From: Bin25 sp965221765
GTDB lineage: Bacteria; Bacteroidota; Bacteroidia; Flavobacteriales; Flavobacteriaceae
Assembly (NCBI GenBank): GCA_965221765.1
Contig: OZ244911.1
Location: 868,001 to 932,000 of the forward strand
Length of the DNA: 64,000 nucleotides
Direction of reading: 5' to 3'
Positions within the stretch are counted from its first letter, which is position 1; each line of letters starts with the position of its first letter. Shown here one piece after another: positions 20,067 through 31,600 of the stretch. The notes under the pieces were generated by a model. It was given only the letters and a program-made list of their open reading frames with translations. It was not told where the DNA came from and ran no database searches. The position numbers were made by a program, and so were the translations under genes.

Positions 20067-23035
20067 AGCAAAGATCTAAATTTTGGTTTTCAGCATTAAT
20101 CCTGCTGCTAACATTACTTATCAAGATCCAGGCGCCTGGACAAAGTAGTTTTTCTACGAAGTACCATAACTTTGAGCAAGGGGTACCTTCAAACTGGAAA
20201 GGAGAACGACTTAATATCTCAACAAAACGATATAAGGCCGGAAAAAGCTCGATACAATGGCGCTGGCAACAAGGGATGGAAATAGAAGTTATGGAGCCCA
20301 AAGGCTTACAAGCCTCTTTCAGTATTAAGAAGAAAGTTAGCAAAAGTCTTTACTCTGATGATGGAATCAATCAGACGGATACGTTTTACCGAGAAGGAGG
20401 TTTCATGTGTTGGATTTATAATGAAACGCCATTGGATGATTCTCTCTTGGTAGAATTTGGTTTGGGAGCAACGAAAGCATATCAATTCTCTTTTTATTTG
20501 AATTTTTTGGGTTGGCGGGCATGCTGGATACGTTTTTCCGAAATGGAACAACTGTCTGATGTGGATACATTGGATTATATGAAATTCAAAGCGCCAAAAA
20601 AAGCCGATTCAGGAACCTTATATTTTGATCGGATGCTTTTTAGTGGCCAGCCGATACATCAACGAAGTACACCAGACCAGCAGCTCCCTTTTATTAATCC
20701 TAAGGTGAATGGTAACCATTGGGGCGCACAATGGTATTGGGAAAGCACCTATACCCATGATATTCCATTGGAAACCACGATTACCCAAGCGCAAAAAAAA
20801 GCCTTTGAATCCATAGAAAATCGCCTCCTAGAAATCGTACAGGGAAAGGTGCCACATCAAGATGAAAACTGGTATTACAAAGATAATTTCCTAGACTTCA
20901 AGATCATCAGAAATGACGATGGGAGCATCCGTGGGCGCCCTATCGTTTCGGCCGATGAGTACGACCCCGAATGGAACGATTTAAAACCGCTACATCTATC
21001 ACCTGTCTTCTTAGGTCTGGCCAGAGGATATGCCCTAGCAGATGATGATTTAAGCAAAGAAATGTTTTTTGATCTGTTCGATCATTTTATTGACCAAGGG
21101 TATAATTACGGAAGCGCAACAGGGACCCAACACCATTTTGGTTATCAATTTGAAGGGATACCAACCTCTTTCTTGCTCATGAAGGAAGTCCTGAAAAAAT
21201 CAGGGAGGTTAGCAATAGCTTCTCGTTTGCTAGCCTATTGGTATGGCAATGCAGAGTGCAGAAAAGATATTTCGGTCAATGAGCTTCAAGGAGTCGCTGA
21301 TTTTTGGAACACCAAGGCCAAAGGCCGATTAATAGCCGTTTTGCTTATGGAGGATTCTCCTAAAAAAGTAAGGGAGATGAAAGCACTTAGTCGCTTTATT
21401 ACCAACTCTTTGCAATATTCATCAGGCACCGTGGGGGGCATTAAACCCGATGGTTCCTTGTATCATCATGCTGGATTATATCCGGCTTATATGACGGGGG
21501 CATTTATGGGTTTAGCTCCTGTAGTGTATGCCCTCTCGCATACCCCGTTTGAAATAGGAACACGAGCAAGAAGAAATTTGGCGCAATCGATGTTGTTGAT
21601 GCGAAACTTCTCTAATGTATACGATTGGCCCATCAGTTTATCTGGTAGGCAGGTTTTTGCAGGAAAAATTAATCAACGAGTTATTGATGGAATGGGGTAT
21701 GTGGCCAAATCCGGAGATAAAAATGGTAAAATCAATAAGGGATTGGCATCTGCATATATGCGTTTGGCCAAGCCTTGGGAGAAAATGTATGTTGAATTTC
21801 AGAAGGAAGGCATTCCAATAGAAACCAATCTAGATGGCTTTCAAGTAGTCAACTATGCTTGTTTGGGCATCCATCGTAGGGATGATTGGAAAGTAAGCGT
21901 GAAGGGCTATTCCAATTATGTCTGGTCTAGTGAAATTTATGCCCATGATAATCGCTGGGGACGCTATATGAGTTATGGCACCATTCAAATTAATAACTCA
22001 GGAAATCCTATCAATGGAAAAGATAGTGGATGGGTACAAAGTGGTTGGAATTGGAATCGTTTTCCAGGCACAACCACTATTAACCTCCCTTTGGATAAAT
22101 TATATTGCCCAGTAAGGACACTGATGGCTAAAACCGATGAATCCTTCTGTGGTAGTTCTAGCTTGGAAGGGAAAAATGGCATTTTTGGAATGAAACTTCA
22201 TGAGTACTTGGAATTTCAAAATTTCACCCCCAACCACAGAGCTAGAAAATCGGTATTTCTTTTTGATGACTGTCTCATTGTTCTAGGAAGCAATATTGAA
22301 AACAGTAATTCAGAGTATCCAACAGAAACGACCTTATTTCAACTCGAAGCTTCCGTCGATTCTTTAATGACAGTCAATGGCACCCCGCGTACCTCATTGT
22401 TTAGAGAAGCTCTAAATCCGAAGCAATCGCATCAAATGACGGATAATAAAGGCCATACGTATTTTATACCCCAAGGACAAAACCTAATGGTCCAAAGACA
22501 AAAACAAAAGTCAAAGCATAATAAATCAGAGCGGGATACCGATGGCGTTTTCTGTGTGGCCTACTTTAATCATGGCAAAGCACCTAAAAATGCAGAATAT
22601 GAATATGCCATCCTCATTAATGGGGCGAAATCAAATCAGAAGCCAGACTATGAAGTACTTCAGAAAGATCAAAGAGCCCATATCATCAAGGATAAACGCA
22701 CAGGGATCACGGGACTGGTATTGTTTGAAGAAGGAAAAGTAAATCACGATTTGATTAAACATATAAGTCATGAGTCGCTAGTGATGTTAAAAAAAAGGGG
22801 AGATGGAATGCTTATTTCACTTTGTTCTCCAAGCATAAACTTAGGAAGTGCTAAATCGTACGATAATAAAGGAAGCATACCAGTGAGTATAGAATTAAAA
22901 ATAAAAGGAAAATGGAAATTGCACCATGATGTTAAAAACTGTCAAATAAAAATAAGCGACGTCAATACACTGATGACATTTACGTGTGTTGATGGGAAGC
23001 CAGTAGAAGTTCAGTTGCTACCTAGTTCGCTGTGA
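20063..23035 (+). CDS. Chondroitin sulfate ABC lyase-type PL8 enzyme
   Basis: A 990-residue exported lyase close in layout to Proteus chondroitinase ABC I: signal peptide ending at about residue 27; a lyase N-terminal jelly-roll domain (residues 30-210, with FMCWIYNETPLDDSLLVEFG and RACWIRFSEM); a helical catalytic domain (about 230-620); and C-terminal beta-sandwich domains. The catalytic set is conserved with matching spacing: His469 in LYHHAGLYPAYM, Tyr476, Arg529 in LSGRQVFAG and Glu624 in SSEIYAHDNRWG. The equivalents in the Proteus enzyme are His501, Tyr508, Arg560 and Glu653. It should cleave chondroitin/dermatan sulfate and possibly hyaluronan. There is no type IX sorting tail, so it is probably periplasmic and acts on imported chains. 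It overlaps the upstream unknown gene by 4 bases and precedes the sulfatase. Confidence 0.93.
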   Translation: MKQRSKFWFSALILLLTLLIKIQAPGQSSFSTKYHNFEQGVPSNWKGERLNISTKRYKAGKSSIQWRWQQGMEIEVMEPKGLQASFSIKKKVSKSLYSDDGINQTDTFYREGGFMCWIYNETPLDDSLLVEFGLGATKAYQFSFYLNFLGWRACWIRFSEMEQLSDVDTLDYMKFKAPKKADSGTLYFDRMLFSGQPIHQRSTPDQQLPFINPKVNGNHWGAQWYWESTYTHDIPLETTITQAQKKAFESIENRLLEIVQGKVPHQDENWYYKDNFLDFKIIRNDDGSIRGRPIVSADEYDPEWNDLKPLHLSPVFLGLARGYALADDDLSKEMFFDLFDHFIDQGYNYGSATGTQHHFGYQFEGIPTSFLLMKEVLKKSGRLAIASRLLAYWYGNAECRKDISVNELQGVADFWNTKAKGRLIAVLLMEDSPKKVREMKALSRFITNSLQYSSGTVGGIKPDGSLYHHAGLYPAYMTGAFMGLAPVVYALSHTPFEIGTRARRNLAQSMLLMRNFSNVYDWPISLSGRQVFAGKINQRVIDGMGYVAKSGDKNGKINKGLASAYMRLAKPWEKMYVEFQKEGIPIETNLDGFQVVNYACLGIHRRDDWKVSVKGYSNYVWSSEIYAHDNRWGRYMSYGTIQINNSGNPINGKDSGWVQSGWNWNRFPGTTTINLPLDKLYCPVRTLMAKTDESFCGSSSLEGKNGIFGMKLHEYLEFQNFTPNHRARKSVFLFDDCLIVLGSNIENSNSEYPTETTLFQLEASVDSLMTVNGTPRTSLFREALNPKQSHQMTDNKGHTYFIPQGQNLMVQRQKQKSKHNKSERDTDGVFCVAYFNHGKAPKNAEYEYAILINGAKSNQKPDYEVLQKDQRAHIIKDKRTGITGLVLFEEGKVNHDLIKHISHESLVMLKKRGDGMLISLCSPSINLGSAKSYDNKGSIPVSIELKIKGKWKLHHDVKNCQIKISDVNTLMTFTCVDGKPVEVQLLPSSL

Positions 23036-23101
23036 TTAGTTGTATGGAGTATGCTTTGTTATGGCAAGCGTAAAAACCAATGAATAGTTAAAAGTCGAGC
23101 A

Positions 23102-24634
23102 ATGAAAAACAATATCGTAGTAAGAGCCTTTCTTTTAGAAGGGGTTATGCTTTTTGGTTTATTGGCGGTATCCTGTGAGCGTTCAAATCAGAGAGATTTA
23201 CCACCCAATATTATTATTTTTTTAGTTGATGATATGGGGCTGATGGATACATCGGTTCCTTTCATGACCGATAGCTCTCGTAATGTGGTCAGATATCCCC
23301 AAAACAAATTTTATAGAACACCTCATATGGAACAGTTGGCCAAGAATGGCGTGCGGTTTAGCCATTTTTATGCTCATTCGGTCTGTTCCCCCACTAGAGT
23401 ATCCATCCTAACAGGACAAAATTCGGCTCGTCATGGGGTTACAACGTGGATAAACTCCGAAAAAAACAATCGAGGCGATTTTGGCCCGACCGATTGGAAT
23501 TGGAAGGGATTAAATGCACAATCGGTAACCTTACCAAGGATGCTACAACAGGCCGGTTATCGCACAATCCATGTTGGTAAAGCTCATTTTGGTCCTTTTG
23601 ATAGTGAGGGTGAAGATCCAAGAAACTTGGGCTTTGATATCAATATTGCTGGAAGCTCCATAGGGGAGCCTGGAAGTTATTATGGAACGGATGGTTTTGG
23701 ACATATTAGAGGACGAAAGTCTAGAGCCGTGCAAGGTTTGGATGAGTATCATGGCAAAGAAATCTTTTTAACACAAGCTCTGACTTTGGAGGCCAAAGCA
23801 GCCATTTCAAAATCAAAAGAAGAAGGCAAACCCTTTTTCTTGTATATGGCTCATTATGCCTTACATACCCCTTTTCAGTCAGATCCAAGGTATGCTGATA
23901 ATTATAAAGACTCTGTGAAGAGTGAAAAAGCACAAGCCTATGCGACCTTGATAGAAGGGATGGATCAATCGTTGGGAGATCTGGTGCAACATGTTAAGGA
24001 TTTGAGATTGGGAGAAAATACAATAATCTTCTTTTTGGGAGACAATGGCTCCGATGCTCCATTGCCCATCGATAATGATTACAGTAGTTCCGCTCCGTTA
24101 AGAGGTAAAAAAGGAAAACACTGGGAGGGTGGTATGCGGGTGCCTTTCATCGCTTCTTGGGTCTCCCCCAATAGTAATATTAGTTGTCAAAGAGAAACAC
24201 CAATTGTCTCTAATACCATACAGTTCCAAATGGGCACCATTATGGATATTTTTCCTACCCTATGCCATCTTGCTCAAGTACCCTTGCCGAGAAAGCACCT
24301 CCTTGATGGTTTTGATCTTAAGATTCAATTAGCAGGTAAACAAAATGAGAAACACGATGGTCTCTTTCTAAATCATTTTCCTCATAAGCACCGTTCGTCT
24401 TATTTTACCAGTTTTGTAAAGCAAGATTGGAAGGTGGTGTACCATTTTTTCGAAAAGAATCATTATGAACTTTATCATCTGAAGAAAGATCCCTTCGAAT
24501 CAAATAACCTAGCAGAAAAAAATCAAGAAAAGCTCCAAATGATGTTGATGGCATTGGCCGAAGATCTAGAGGCAAAAAACGCTTTTTATCCTGAGTCGGA
24601 AGGAGTCCCTATTGCTTTGTTAATTCCTAACTGA
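23102..24634 (+). CDS. Formylglycine-dependent (S1) sulfatase lipoprotein
   Basis: A 510-residue family S1 sulfatase. The N-terminus is a lipoprotein-like signal with LLAVSC (Cys25). The metal-binding start is IIIFLVDDMG (Asp43-Asp44). The active-site signature CSPTR places the cysteine to be converted to formylglycine at residue 95 (HSVCSPTRVSILTG), followed by ARHG. Later calcium ligands appear in FFLGDNGSD. The tail with NHYELYHLKKDPFESNNLAE is typical of S1 enzymes. The reaction is hydrolysis of sulfate esters. Lying between a chondroitinase and a second susCD pair, it probably removes sulfate from GalNAc or unsaturated uronic acid of chondroitin oligosaccharides, but position specificity cannot be read from the sequence. 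The maturase needed to form formylglycine is not in the window. Confidence 0.94.
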   Translation: MKNNIVVRAFLLEGVMLFGLLAVSCERSNQRDLPPNIIIFLVDDMGLMDTSVPFMTDSSRNVVRYPQNKFYRTPHMEQLAKNGVRFSHFYAHSVCSPTRVSILTGQNSARHGVTTWINSEKNNRGDFGPTDWNWKGLNAQSVTLPRMLQQAGYRTIHVGKAHFGPFDSEGEDPRNLGFDINIAGSSIGEPGSYYGTDGFGHIRGRKSRAVQGLDEYHGKEIFLTQALTLEAKAAISKSKEEGKPFFLYMAHYALHTPFQSDPRYADNYKDSVKSEKAQAYATLIEGMDQSLGDLVQHVKDLRLGENTIIFFLGDNGSDAPLPIDNDYSSSAPLRGKKGKHWEGGMRVPFIASWVSPNSNISCQRETPIVSNTIQFQMGTIMDIFPTLCHLAQVPLPRKHLLDGFDLKIQLAGKQNEKHDGLFLNHFPHKHRSSYFTSFVKQDWKVVYHFFEKNHYELYHLKKDPFESNNLAEKNQEKLQMMLMALAEDLEAKNAFYPESEGVPIALLIPN

Positions 24635-24769
24635 TTTTGAGATTTAATTTTATAGTTCAAATACGTTGGTTTTTCGGTTGGAAAATAACTACTGTTAAAA
24701 GTGATATTATATGATGGATATTTAGATTCCGATTCCTAATCCTTCGGTAGACCCTTTTAGCCAAACAGC

Positions 24770-27700
24770 ATGTCATTTCAATGTTTTAAATTTCTTTGGA
24801 TTTTGTTCCTAATCTTTTATACTTTTTCTTGTGGATCAAAAAAAGATCAAGAAATCCCCGAGCCATTATTGTTGTTCCATCGGCTTTCGACATCACAAAC
24901 AGGCCTCCATTTTGCTAATATCTTGCCGGAGTCTTCCCACATGAATCGTTTTATTTATGAGTATTTTTATAATGGTGGCGGTGTGGCTGTTGGCGATGTC
25001 AACAATGATGGATTAGAGGATATTTATTTTACGTCTAACGTAGAAGACAATAAATTGTTCTTGAACTTGGGGGGATTAAAGTTTAAGGACATCACAAAAA
25101 GGGCTAAGGTCTCTGGCAAAAAAGGTTGGGCAACTGGGGTAGTGATGGTCGATGTCAACCAAGACGGATGGTTGGATATTTATGTATCTCGATCCGGTCG
25201 ATTTAAGGATGACAATAGACTTAGGAACGAACTGTTTATCAATCAGGGGGTCAATCAAAAAGGAGAGCCTATTTTTCAAGAACAAGCCGAAATCTTTGGC
25301 CTAGATGATACTTCCTTTACGACACAAGCCACTTTTTTTGATTATGACCTAGATGGCGATTTAGACGTGTTCATAGCCAATCACAATATAGAGACTCCTC
25401 CCAACGATATCGAGGCCATCAAAGGCTGGCGGACTATGACGAGTTCAAAAGCCGGAAACAAATTATTGGAAAATCAAGAAGGATTTTTTACAGATGTTAC
25501 AGTCAAAGCCCAAATACCGACACACCTAATGAACTACACACTAGGCGTATCCGTTGGTGATTTGAACCAAGATGGCCTACCGGATTTATATGTGGCCAAT
25601 GACTATTCAGAACCCGATTATTTGTACCTAAATAATGGGGATAAAACCTTTACCGATGTGGCCCAGCAGGCATTGGGGCATATGCCTAACTTTTCCATGG
25701 GATCCGATATTGCGGATATCAATAATGATGGCAAGCCGGACATCATGAGTTTAGACATGGTAGCGGCTGATAATTATGGCATCAAGACCAGTATGAGTGG
25801 TATGGATGTGGCTTTTTTCAATGCGCATGTTTCTTCTGGATTACACTATCAATACATGTATAATGCACTCCAGCTGAATATTGGTAATGATGCTGCGGGA
25901 CACCCCCTTTTTTCGGATATTGGACAAATGACAGGACTATCCAACACAGATTGGAGCTGGGCCCCATTGATGGCCGATTATGATAATGACGGTCTGACCG
26001 ATGTCGTTATTACCAATGGAATCAAACGCGATTTTAGGAATAATGATTTCAATCACTTTCTTGAGAAAGTCATCCAAAAAGTACTGGAAAAAGGTGAAAA
26101 TCCTTTAAAATACTATAGCCATTGGACCCGGTTTTCCCCAACACGTGCCATGACTAATTATGCCTTTAGAAATAAGGGCGACCTCCACTTTTCGGATGTT
26201 TCTGATTTATGGGGTCTCAATGACCTTTCCTTTTCTAATGGGGCGACCTATTCCGATTTAGACAATGATGGTGATTTAGACCTTATAGTGAATAATGTGG
26301 ACTCTTTGGCCTTGGTGTATGAGAATCGTAGCAACCAACTGAAAAACCGACATTTTCTTAAAATCCGATTGGTGGGATCGGAAGAAAACAAAACTGGTAT
26401 TGGAGCACAAGTCACTGTATGGGAGAATGGTAAACTCTTAGTGCGTGAGAATTATCCAGCCAGGGGATTTCAATCATCGGTTTCTGAAATATTACACTTT
26501 GGTTTAGGAGCATCGAAACGGGTTGAAAAGATACAGGTCACCTGGCCTGATGGAAAACAACAAGTGCTTCATGACATTAAAGCGGATCAGTTGCTGGAAT
26601 TGACATATACCGATGCTAGCTCACCACCCTTTGAGAAATCAGCAATCGATACAGAACGGCTCTTTCGTGATATGACCGATAGAACAGGGGTTGATTTTAA
26701 ACACCGAGAAAACCTTTTTGACGATTTTGAGCGAGAGCCTCTTTTACCCCATAAAATGTCGCAGTTTGGCCCGGCTTTAGCTATCGGCGATGTCAATGGA
26801 GATGGGATGGACGATATTTTTGTGGGTGGAGCTATGTCACAACCTGGAAGGTTGTACCTGCAAGAAGAGAACGGTCGCTTTGTCATTCAAAAGATGAAAG
26901 CCTTTGAACTTGACAAAAAGCATGAAGATGTCGTCGCCTTATTCTTTGACGCGGATCAAGATGGAGATCTTGACCTCTATGTGGCAAGTGGTGGTAATGA
27001 ATACCAGATAGGGGATCCCTATTATCGAGATCGTCTCTATGAAAATAGGTCGGGCATATTGGTCTCAAGCACCTATGCTCTCCCAAAAATGGCTATTAGT
27101 ACAGGGTGTGTCACCACGGCCGATTTTGATAATGATGGCGATCAAGACTTGTTTGTGGGTGGTCGACAATTCCCTGGTAATTATCCGAATCCTGTGAGTA
27201 GTTATATTTTTGAGAATGTGGGAACGTTAGGTGATATTCGATTTATCGATGTGTCTGATACGATTGCCCCAACTTTGAAGAATATCGGTATGGTCACCGA
27301 TGTCATATGGAAAGATATGGATGCTGACCGACAAAAGGATTTGGTCCTTGTTGGCGAATGGATGACCATTAAATTACTCAAAAACCATCATGGCATATAT
27401 GAGGAAAGTACTCAAGAGGCTGGGCTATTGAATGAAGTAGGTTGGTGGAATACTTTAGCTTCTGGCGATTTTGATAGGGACGGCGATTTAGATTTTGTGG
27501 CTGGAAATCTCGGGCTAAACTATAAGTATAAGGCTAGTCAAGAAGCCCCATTTGAAATTTATGCCACTGATTTTGATCAAAGCGGAACCAATGACATTGT
27601 ATTGGCCTATCATGAATTTGATAAGGTTTACCCGGTAAGGGGCCGGCAGTGCTCCTCGAATCAGATGCCTTTTATTAAAGAAAAGTTCCCTAGCTATGAT

Positions 27701-28156
27701 GCTTTTGGGAATGCTTCTATTGCGGAGATTTATGGCATAGAAAACTTAGAGGGATCAATCCAGTACAAAGCCACTCGTTTTGAGACTAGTTATATCGAAA
27801 ATTTAGGAAGTGGAAAATTCAAGATTAGGCCGTTGGATAACCTTGCGCAGATGAGTTCTACCAACAGTATCGTGGTGGTTGATGTGAATGCTGACGGGCA
27901 TAAAGATTTGGTAATCTCTGGCAACTTGTATGGTTCGGAAGTAGAAACCCCACGAAATGATGCCAGCTATGGCCTTTGTCTCTTAGGAGATGGCCGGGGC
28001 TATTTTAAACCCATGATGCCTTATGAAAGTGGTCTTTTGGTTCAAGGGGAAATTCGAAATGCCCAATGCATTACAATTGCAGGAAGAAAAGCTTTGGTTT
28101 TTGCTAAGAATAACGATTATGTGCAAATCCAATCCATAAATAGTGCTGAGGAGTAG
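24770..28156 (+). CDS. FG-GAP/VCBS repeat lipoprotein with ASPIC/UnbV domain
   Basis: A 1128-residue lipoprotein (signal ending YTFSC, Cys21) of the CRTAC1-like type. It contains many seven-bladed propeller repeats with Ca-binding loops of the form DxNxDGxxD, for example VGDVNNDGLEDIYF, DYDLDGDLDVFIAN and DINNDGKPDIMSLD, in an N-terminal set (about residues 60-500) and a second set (about 670-1110). Between them lies an UnbV/ASPIC domain around residues 525-615 with KTGIGAQVTVWENG and VTWPDGKQQVL. Proteins of this architecture are common next to susCD genes; their role is unclear, with calcium-stabilised surface binding the usual guess. It lies 135 bases after the sulfatase and 464 bases before susC on the same strand. 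Confidence 0.88.
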   Translation: MSFQCFKFLWILFLIFYTFSCGSKKDQEIPEPLLLFHRLSTSQTGLHFANILPESSHMNRFIYEYFYNGGGVAVGDVNNDGLEDIYFTSNVEDNKLFLNLGGLKFKDITKRAKVSGKKGWATGVVMVDVNQDGWLDIYVSRSGRFKDDNRLRNELFINQGVNQKGEPIFQEQAEIFGLDDTSFTTQATFFDYDLDGDLDVFIANHNIETPPNDIEAIKGWRTMTSSKAGNKLLENQEGFFTDVTVKAQIPTHLMNYTLGVSVGDLNQDGLPDLYVANDYSEPDYLYLNNGDKTFTDVAQQALGHMPNFSMGSDIADINNDGKPDIMSLDMVAADNYGIKTSMSGMDVAFFNAHVSSGLHYQYMYNALQLNIGNDAAGHPLFSDIGQMTGLSNTDWSWAPLMADYDNDGLTDVVITNGIKRDFRNNDFNHFLEKVIQKVLEKGENPLKYYSHWTRFSPTRAMTNYAFRNKGDLHFSDVSDLWGLNDLSFSNGATYSDLDNDGDLDLIVNNVDSLALVYENRSNQLKNRHFLKIRLVGSEENKTGIGAQVTVWENGKLLVRENYPARGFQSSVSEILHFGLGASKRVEKIQVTWPDGKQQVLHDIKADQLLELTYTDASSPPFEKSAIDTERLFRDMTDRTGVDFKHRENLFDDFEREPLLPHKMSQFGPALAIGDVNGDGMDDIFVGGAMSQPGRLYLQEENGRFVIQKMKAFELDKKHEDVVALFFDADQDGDLDLYVASGGNEYQIGDPYYRDRLYENRSGILVSSTYALPKMAISTGCVTTADFDNDGDQDLFVGGRQFPGNYPNPVSSYIFENVGTLGDIRFIDVSDTIAPTLKNIGMVTDVIWKDMDADRQKDLVLVGEWMTIKLLKNHHGIYEESTQEAGLLNEVGWWNTLASGDFDRDGDLDFVAGNLGLNYKYKASQEAPFEIYATDFDQSGTNDIVLAYHEFDKVYPVRGRQCSSNQMPFIKEKFPSYDAFGNASIAEIYGIENLEGSIQYKATRFETSYIENLGSGKFKIRPLDNLAQMSSTNSIVVVDVNADGHKDLVISGNLYGSEVETPRNDASYGLCLLGDGRGYFKPMMPYESGLLVQGEIRNAQCITIAGRKALVFAKNNDYVQIQSINSAEE

Positions 28157-28620
28157 TCCCTTTTATCAATAAACATTGGTTATCTATAAAGTTATGGGTC
28201 GTTTAATAGGTCCTATCTACTATAAATTTTTGGTAATACGAAAAATTCTATTGCAAGGATAATGTATATTCACCTAAACCCTCGGTTGTCGATGAAGGCT
28301 TCGCATAAGTTATTTTGGATTTTAGGAATTTATCATGACTCGGATGCTTATTCTCCGTATTGGATTCTTTTTCAAACAAGAAATAAAAATCATGAAAGAC
28401 ATAATGAATAACAGAGGTGCCTACACATTTAAAAACTTTAATCCTAAGAAAAAATAATAGTTCTATGTGGAATCATTAAATAGGTTGAAAATGATATCTT
28501 TTTTGCTAAAAAATATCTACAGACGATTACCCCCCCCCTAAATAGAACATTTACCCCCTATAAATAAGTAAAGTGGGCAGTTAATTTTGGGGTACCAATT
28601 TATTTTAAGCATTGGAACAT
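28157..28620. other. Intergenic region upstream of the second susC
   Basis: No gene is visible. It contains a C10 run (about 28531-28540) and an exact TAnnTTTG motif near its right end. The rest is AT-rich with no structure I can support. Confidence 0.5.
28582..28589 (+). promoter_or_regulatory. Candidate -7 box TAATTTTG for susC
   Basis: Exact TAnnTTTG match 31 bases upstream of the susC ATG at 28621. No good TTTG at -33, so activation by a regulator such as the HTCS is plausible but unproven. Confidence 0.4.
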
Positions 28621-31600
28621 ATGAGAAACGAACTAATTAAACTTCAAAATAGGATTAAAGGTATTTTTCTTATTGCCTTCTTGTCTAGTGTGGCCGGTTT
28701 TAGTCAACAGACCGTTACGGGAGTTGTTACCTCCTCGAAAGATAACCAGCCAATTCCTGGAGTAAACGTTATTGTTAGAGGTACCGCCAATGGCGTGACG
28801 ACTGATTTTGATGGAAACTATACCATTATGGTTTTACCAAAGGACGTATTAGTATTTTCATATATCGGTTTAAGGACTCAGGAGATTCCCGTCGGGAATC
28901 AAACAATAATAAACACCGTATTGGAAGAGGATTTAGCTTCCTTGGACGAAGTGATAGTGGTCGGTTATGGGACCCAAAAGAAATCCGATTTAACTGGAGC
29001 CGTCGCTGATGTCGAAGTGAACCAATTGCAGTCACGTGCGGTGACCAATATTAGTGCTGGGCTTTCAGGACTAGTCTCCGGTGTACTAGTCACCCAAACT
29101 AGTGGCGGTTTTGCAGGCAATGACACAGGAACCATTCGAATTCGAGGTATTGGAACATTTAATAATTCGAATCCTTTGGTTATTGTTGATGGAGTGCAAG
29201 CCAATATCAATGATATTGACCCTAATGATGTAGAGAGTATCTCTGTGTTAAAGGATGCCGCTTCTGCAGCTATCTACGGCTCTCGTGCGGCCAATGGAGT
29301 GGTTTTGGTCACAACCAAAAAGGGGACATTAGGCAGCCCATTCATTGAATATACTGGTTATGCTGGTTTTCAAATCGTCAATAGGAAATTGGACTATACT
29401 AGTGATTCTGCTATTTGGATGGAAGCAGCGAACTTATTGAGTGGTGGGGAAATATTTTCAAAAGAAGAAATTCAAGAATGGCGTGATAATCCTAATGATC
29501 CTTTGCGTTATCCCAATGTCAATTGGTATGAAGAGTTTGTGGGTAGGACGGCCTATTTACAAAATCATTCTCTTTCTTTAAGTGGGGGGACTGCAGAGAC
29601 CCAGTATCGGTTTGCGATTAATTATCTTGATCAAACTGGTATTCGGCCAGGAAATGACTTTGATCGTTATGGTTTAAGGTTAAATGTTCAATCAGAACCA
29701 TTAAAAGGCTTGAATGTTAGTAGTAATCTGTTTTTTAGATGGTCCGATATATCCAATGGTAGTAGCAATGTGTTAGGTGTTGGATGGGCTCCTTTAATGC
29801 CTAATATTCAGGCCCCTGATGGAAGATTTGGAGATGCACAATCTTCAGCCGTAGGGAGTGTTTTTAATTATAATGCAACTTTAGCGAATTCATCCAATAC
29901 TCGCAGAGAGCAACGTCTATTGGGGGATATTTCGGTGTCATATGATATTCTGAGCGGTTTAAAAGTAACCGGGAGAGTGGCATTGAATTTCAACAATAGA
30001 TTATCAAATAATTTTACAGGGACATTTGATTTATGGGATTTTAGAAGAAATGTCATCTCGAGAACAATTAATGGTGTCACCAATAGAAGGGTTAGTGGAA
30101 GAGAAGATCAGGATTATCTATTAACATCAAACTTTTTTTTGAATTATAATAAGGTCTTTGGGAAACATGATTTTGAACTCTTTGGAGGGTTCGAATCGTT
30201 GCAGTTTAGAAGTGATTTTATTTCTGCGGGGATTGATAACTTGCTCAGTGATCAAGTTGCAGTGATTAATGCTGGTCTTTTAAATCCGAGGGTTGGTGGG
30301 AGTTTGGTCGAGTGGGCATTGAATTCTTATTTCGGTCGGTTGAGTTATAATTATGATGGTCGATATCTGCTTCAAGCTAATTTCAGAGCGGATGGTTCTT
30401 CTCGTTTTGCACCAGATAATCGTTGGGGTTATTTTCCAGCTTTTTCAGCCGGATGGGTCATTTCCAATGAACAGTTTATGGCGGGTATTGACGCCCTAAA
30501 CTTTTTGAAATTAAGAGCATCTTGGGGTAAATTGGGTAATAATGGAATTGGAAACTATGCCTATCAAGATGTTTATGATATTGGACAAAATTATTCTTTT
30601 GATGGTACGGTGGTTGCCGGAGCAGCTCAAAATAGGTTAGTCGATCCAACGATTCGCTGGGAGACGACGATATCCTCTGACATCGCCTTAGAAGCGATTC
30701 TTTTCAATACGGTAGATTTTAGTTTTGAATATTTCCATCGAGAAACCGAAGATATTCTTACGAGCTTGCCCATCCCTAGTTTTTTAGGCGATAAGAGCAA
30801 TCCAACGGTAAACTTAGCCAATATGATCAATCAAGGATTTGAAGTGAATTTGGGGTATAATGGTCGTATTAGAGATGACTTTAACTATGCCATTTCAGCC
30901 AATTTTACTCAGGTCGAGAATGAGGTCACGGATTATTTTACTGATATAAAAACGGGGTCGATCCAAATTGGCCTCCCTTTCAACTCATTCTGGGGCTATG
31001 AGGCCATCGGTCTGTTTACGACTCAAGAGCAATTGGATGCCGCACCGACGCACCATGAGAACACGGCCTTGGGGGATATTGAAATTAAAGATCAATTAAC
31101 GGTTGATACCGATGGCGATGGTATTCCTGATCAAGGCGATGGTGAGATTAATACTCAAGATCAAGTCTTTTTGGGAAGTGATATACCCAGGTTTACCTAT
31201 GGAGGTATTATCAGTTTAAACTATAGAAATGTAGATTTTGGATTCATTTTTCAAGGTATTTTAAATAGAGATCTTATGACTTGGGGAGAAAGTATTAATC
31301 CTATTTTGCTCGGTGACCGAGGGGCCTTACATCAGCGATGGGTGGATGAGGCTTGGTCTGAATCCAATCCAACAGGAACGCTACCTCGCCTCAATCGCGA
31401 TGGATTTGATAATTTAAATGGCTCTCGTGGTCGAGGGAATGCCAATGGTTATTGGGTGAATGATGTCTCTTATTTTAGGGTGAAAAATATCCAACTCGGC
31501 TATAGTCTTCCTTCAAGTATTCTGAATAAGGTCAACTTAACTAGGTTGAGGTTTTATGTGAGTTTAGATAATCCGTTTTTGATTACCAATGAACAGTGGG

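Noticed and set aside
28531..28540. C10 homopolymer as a phase-variation tract
   Set aside because: It lies about 80 bases upstream of the susC start and outside the candidate promoter, so a switch effect cannot be argued from the sequence alone.
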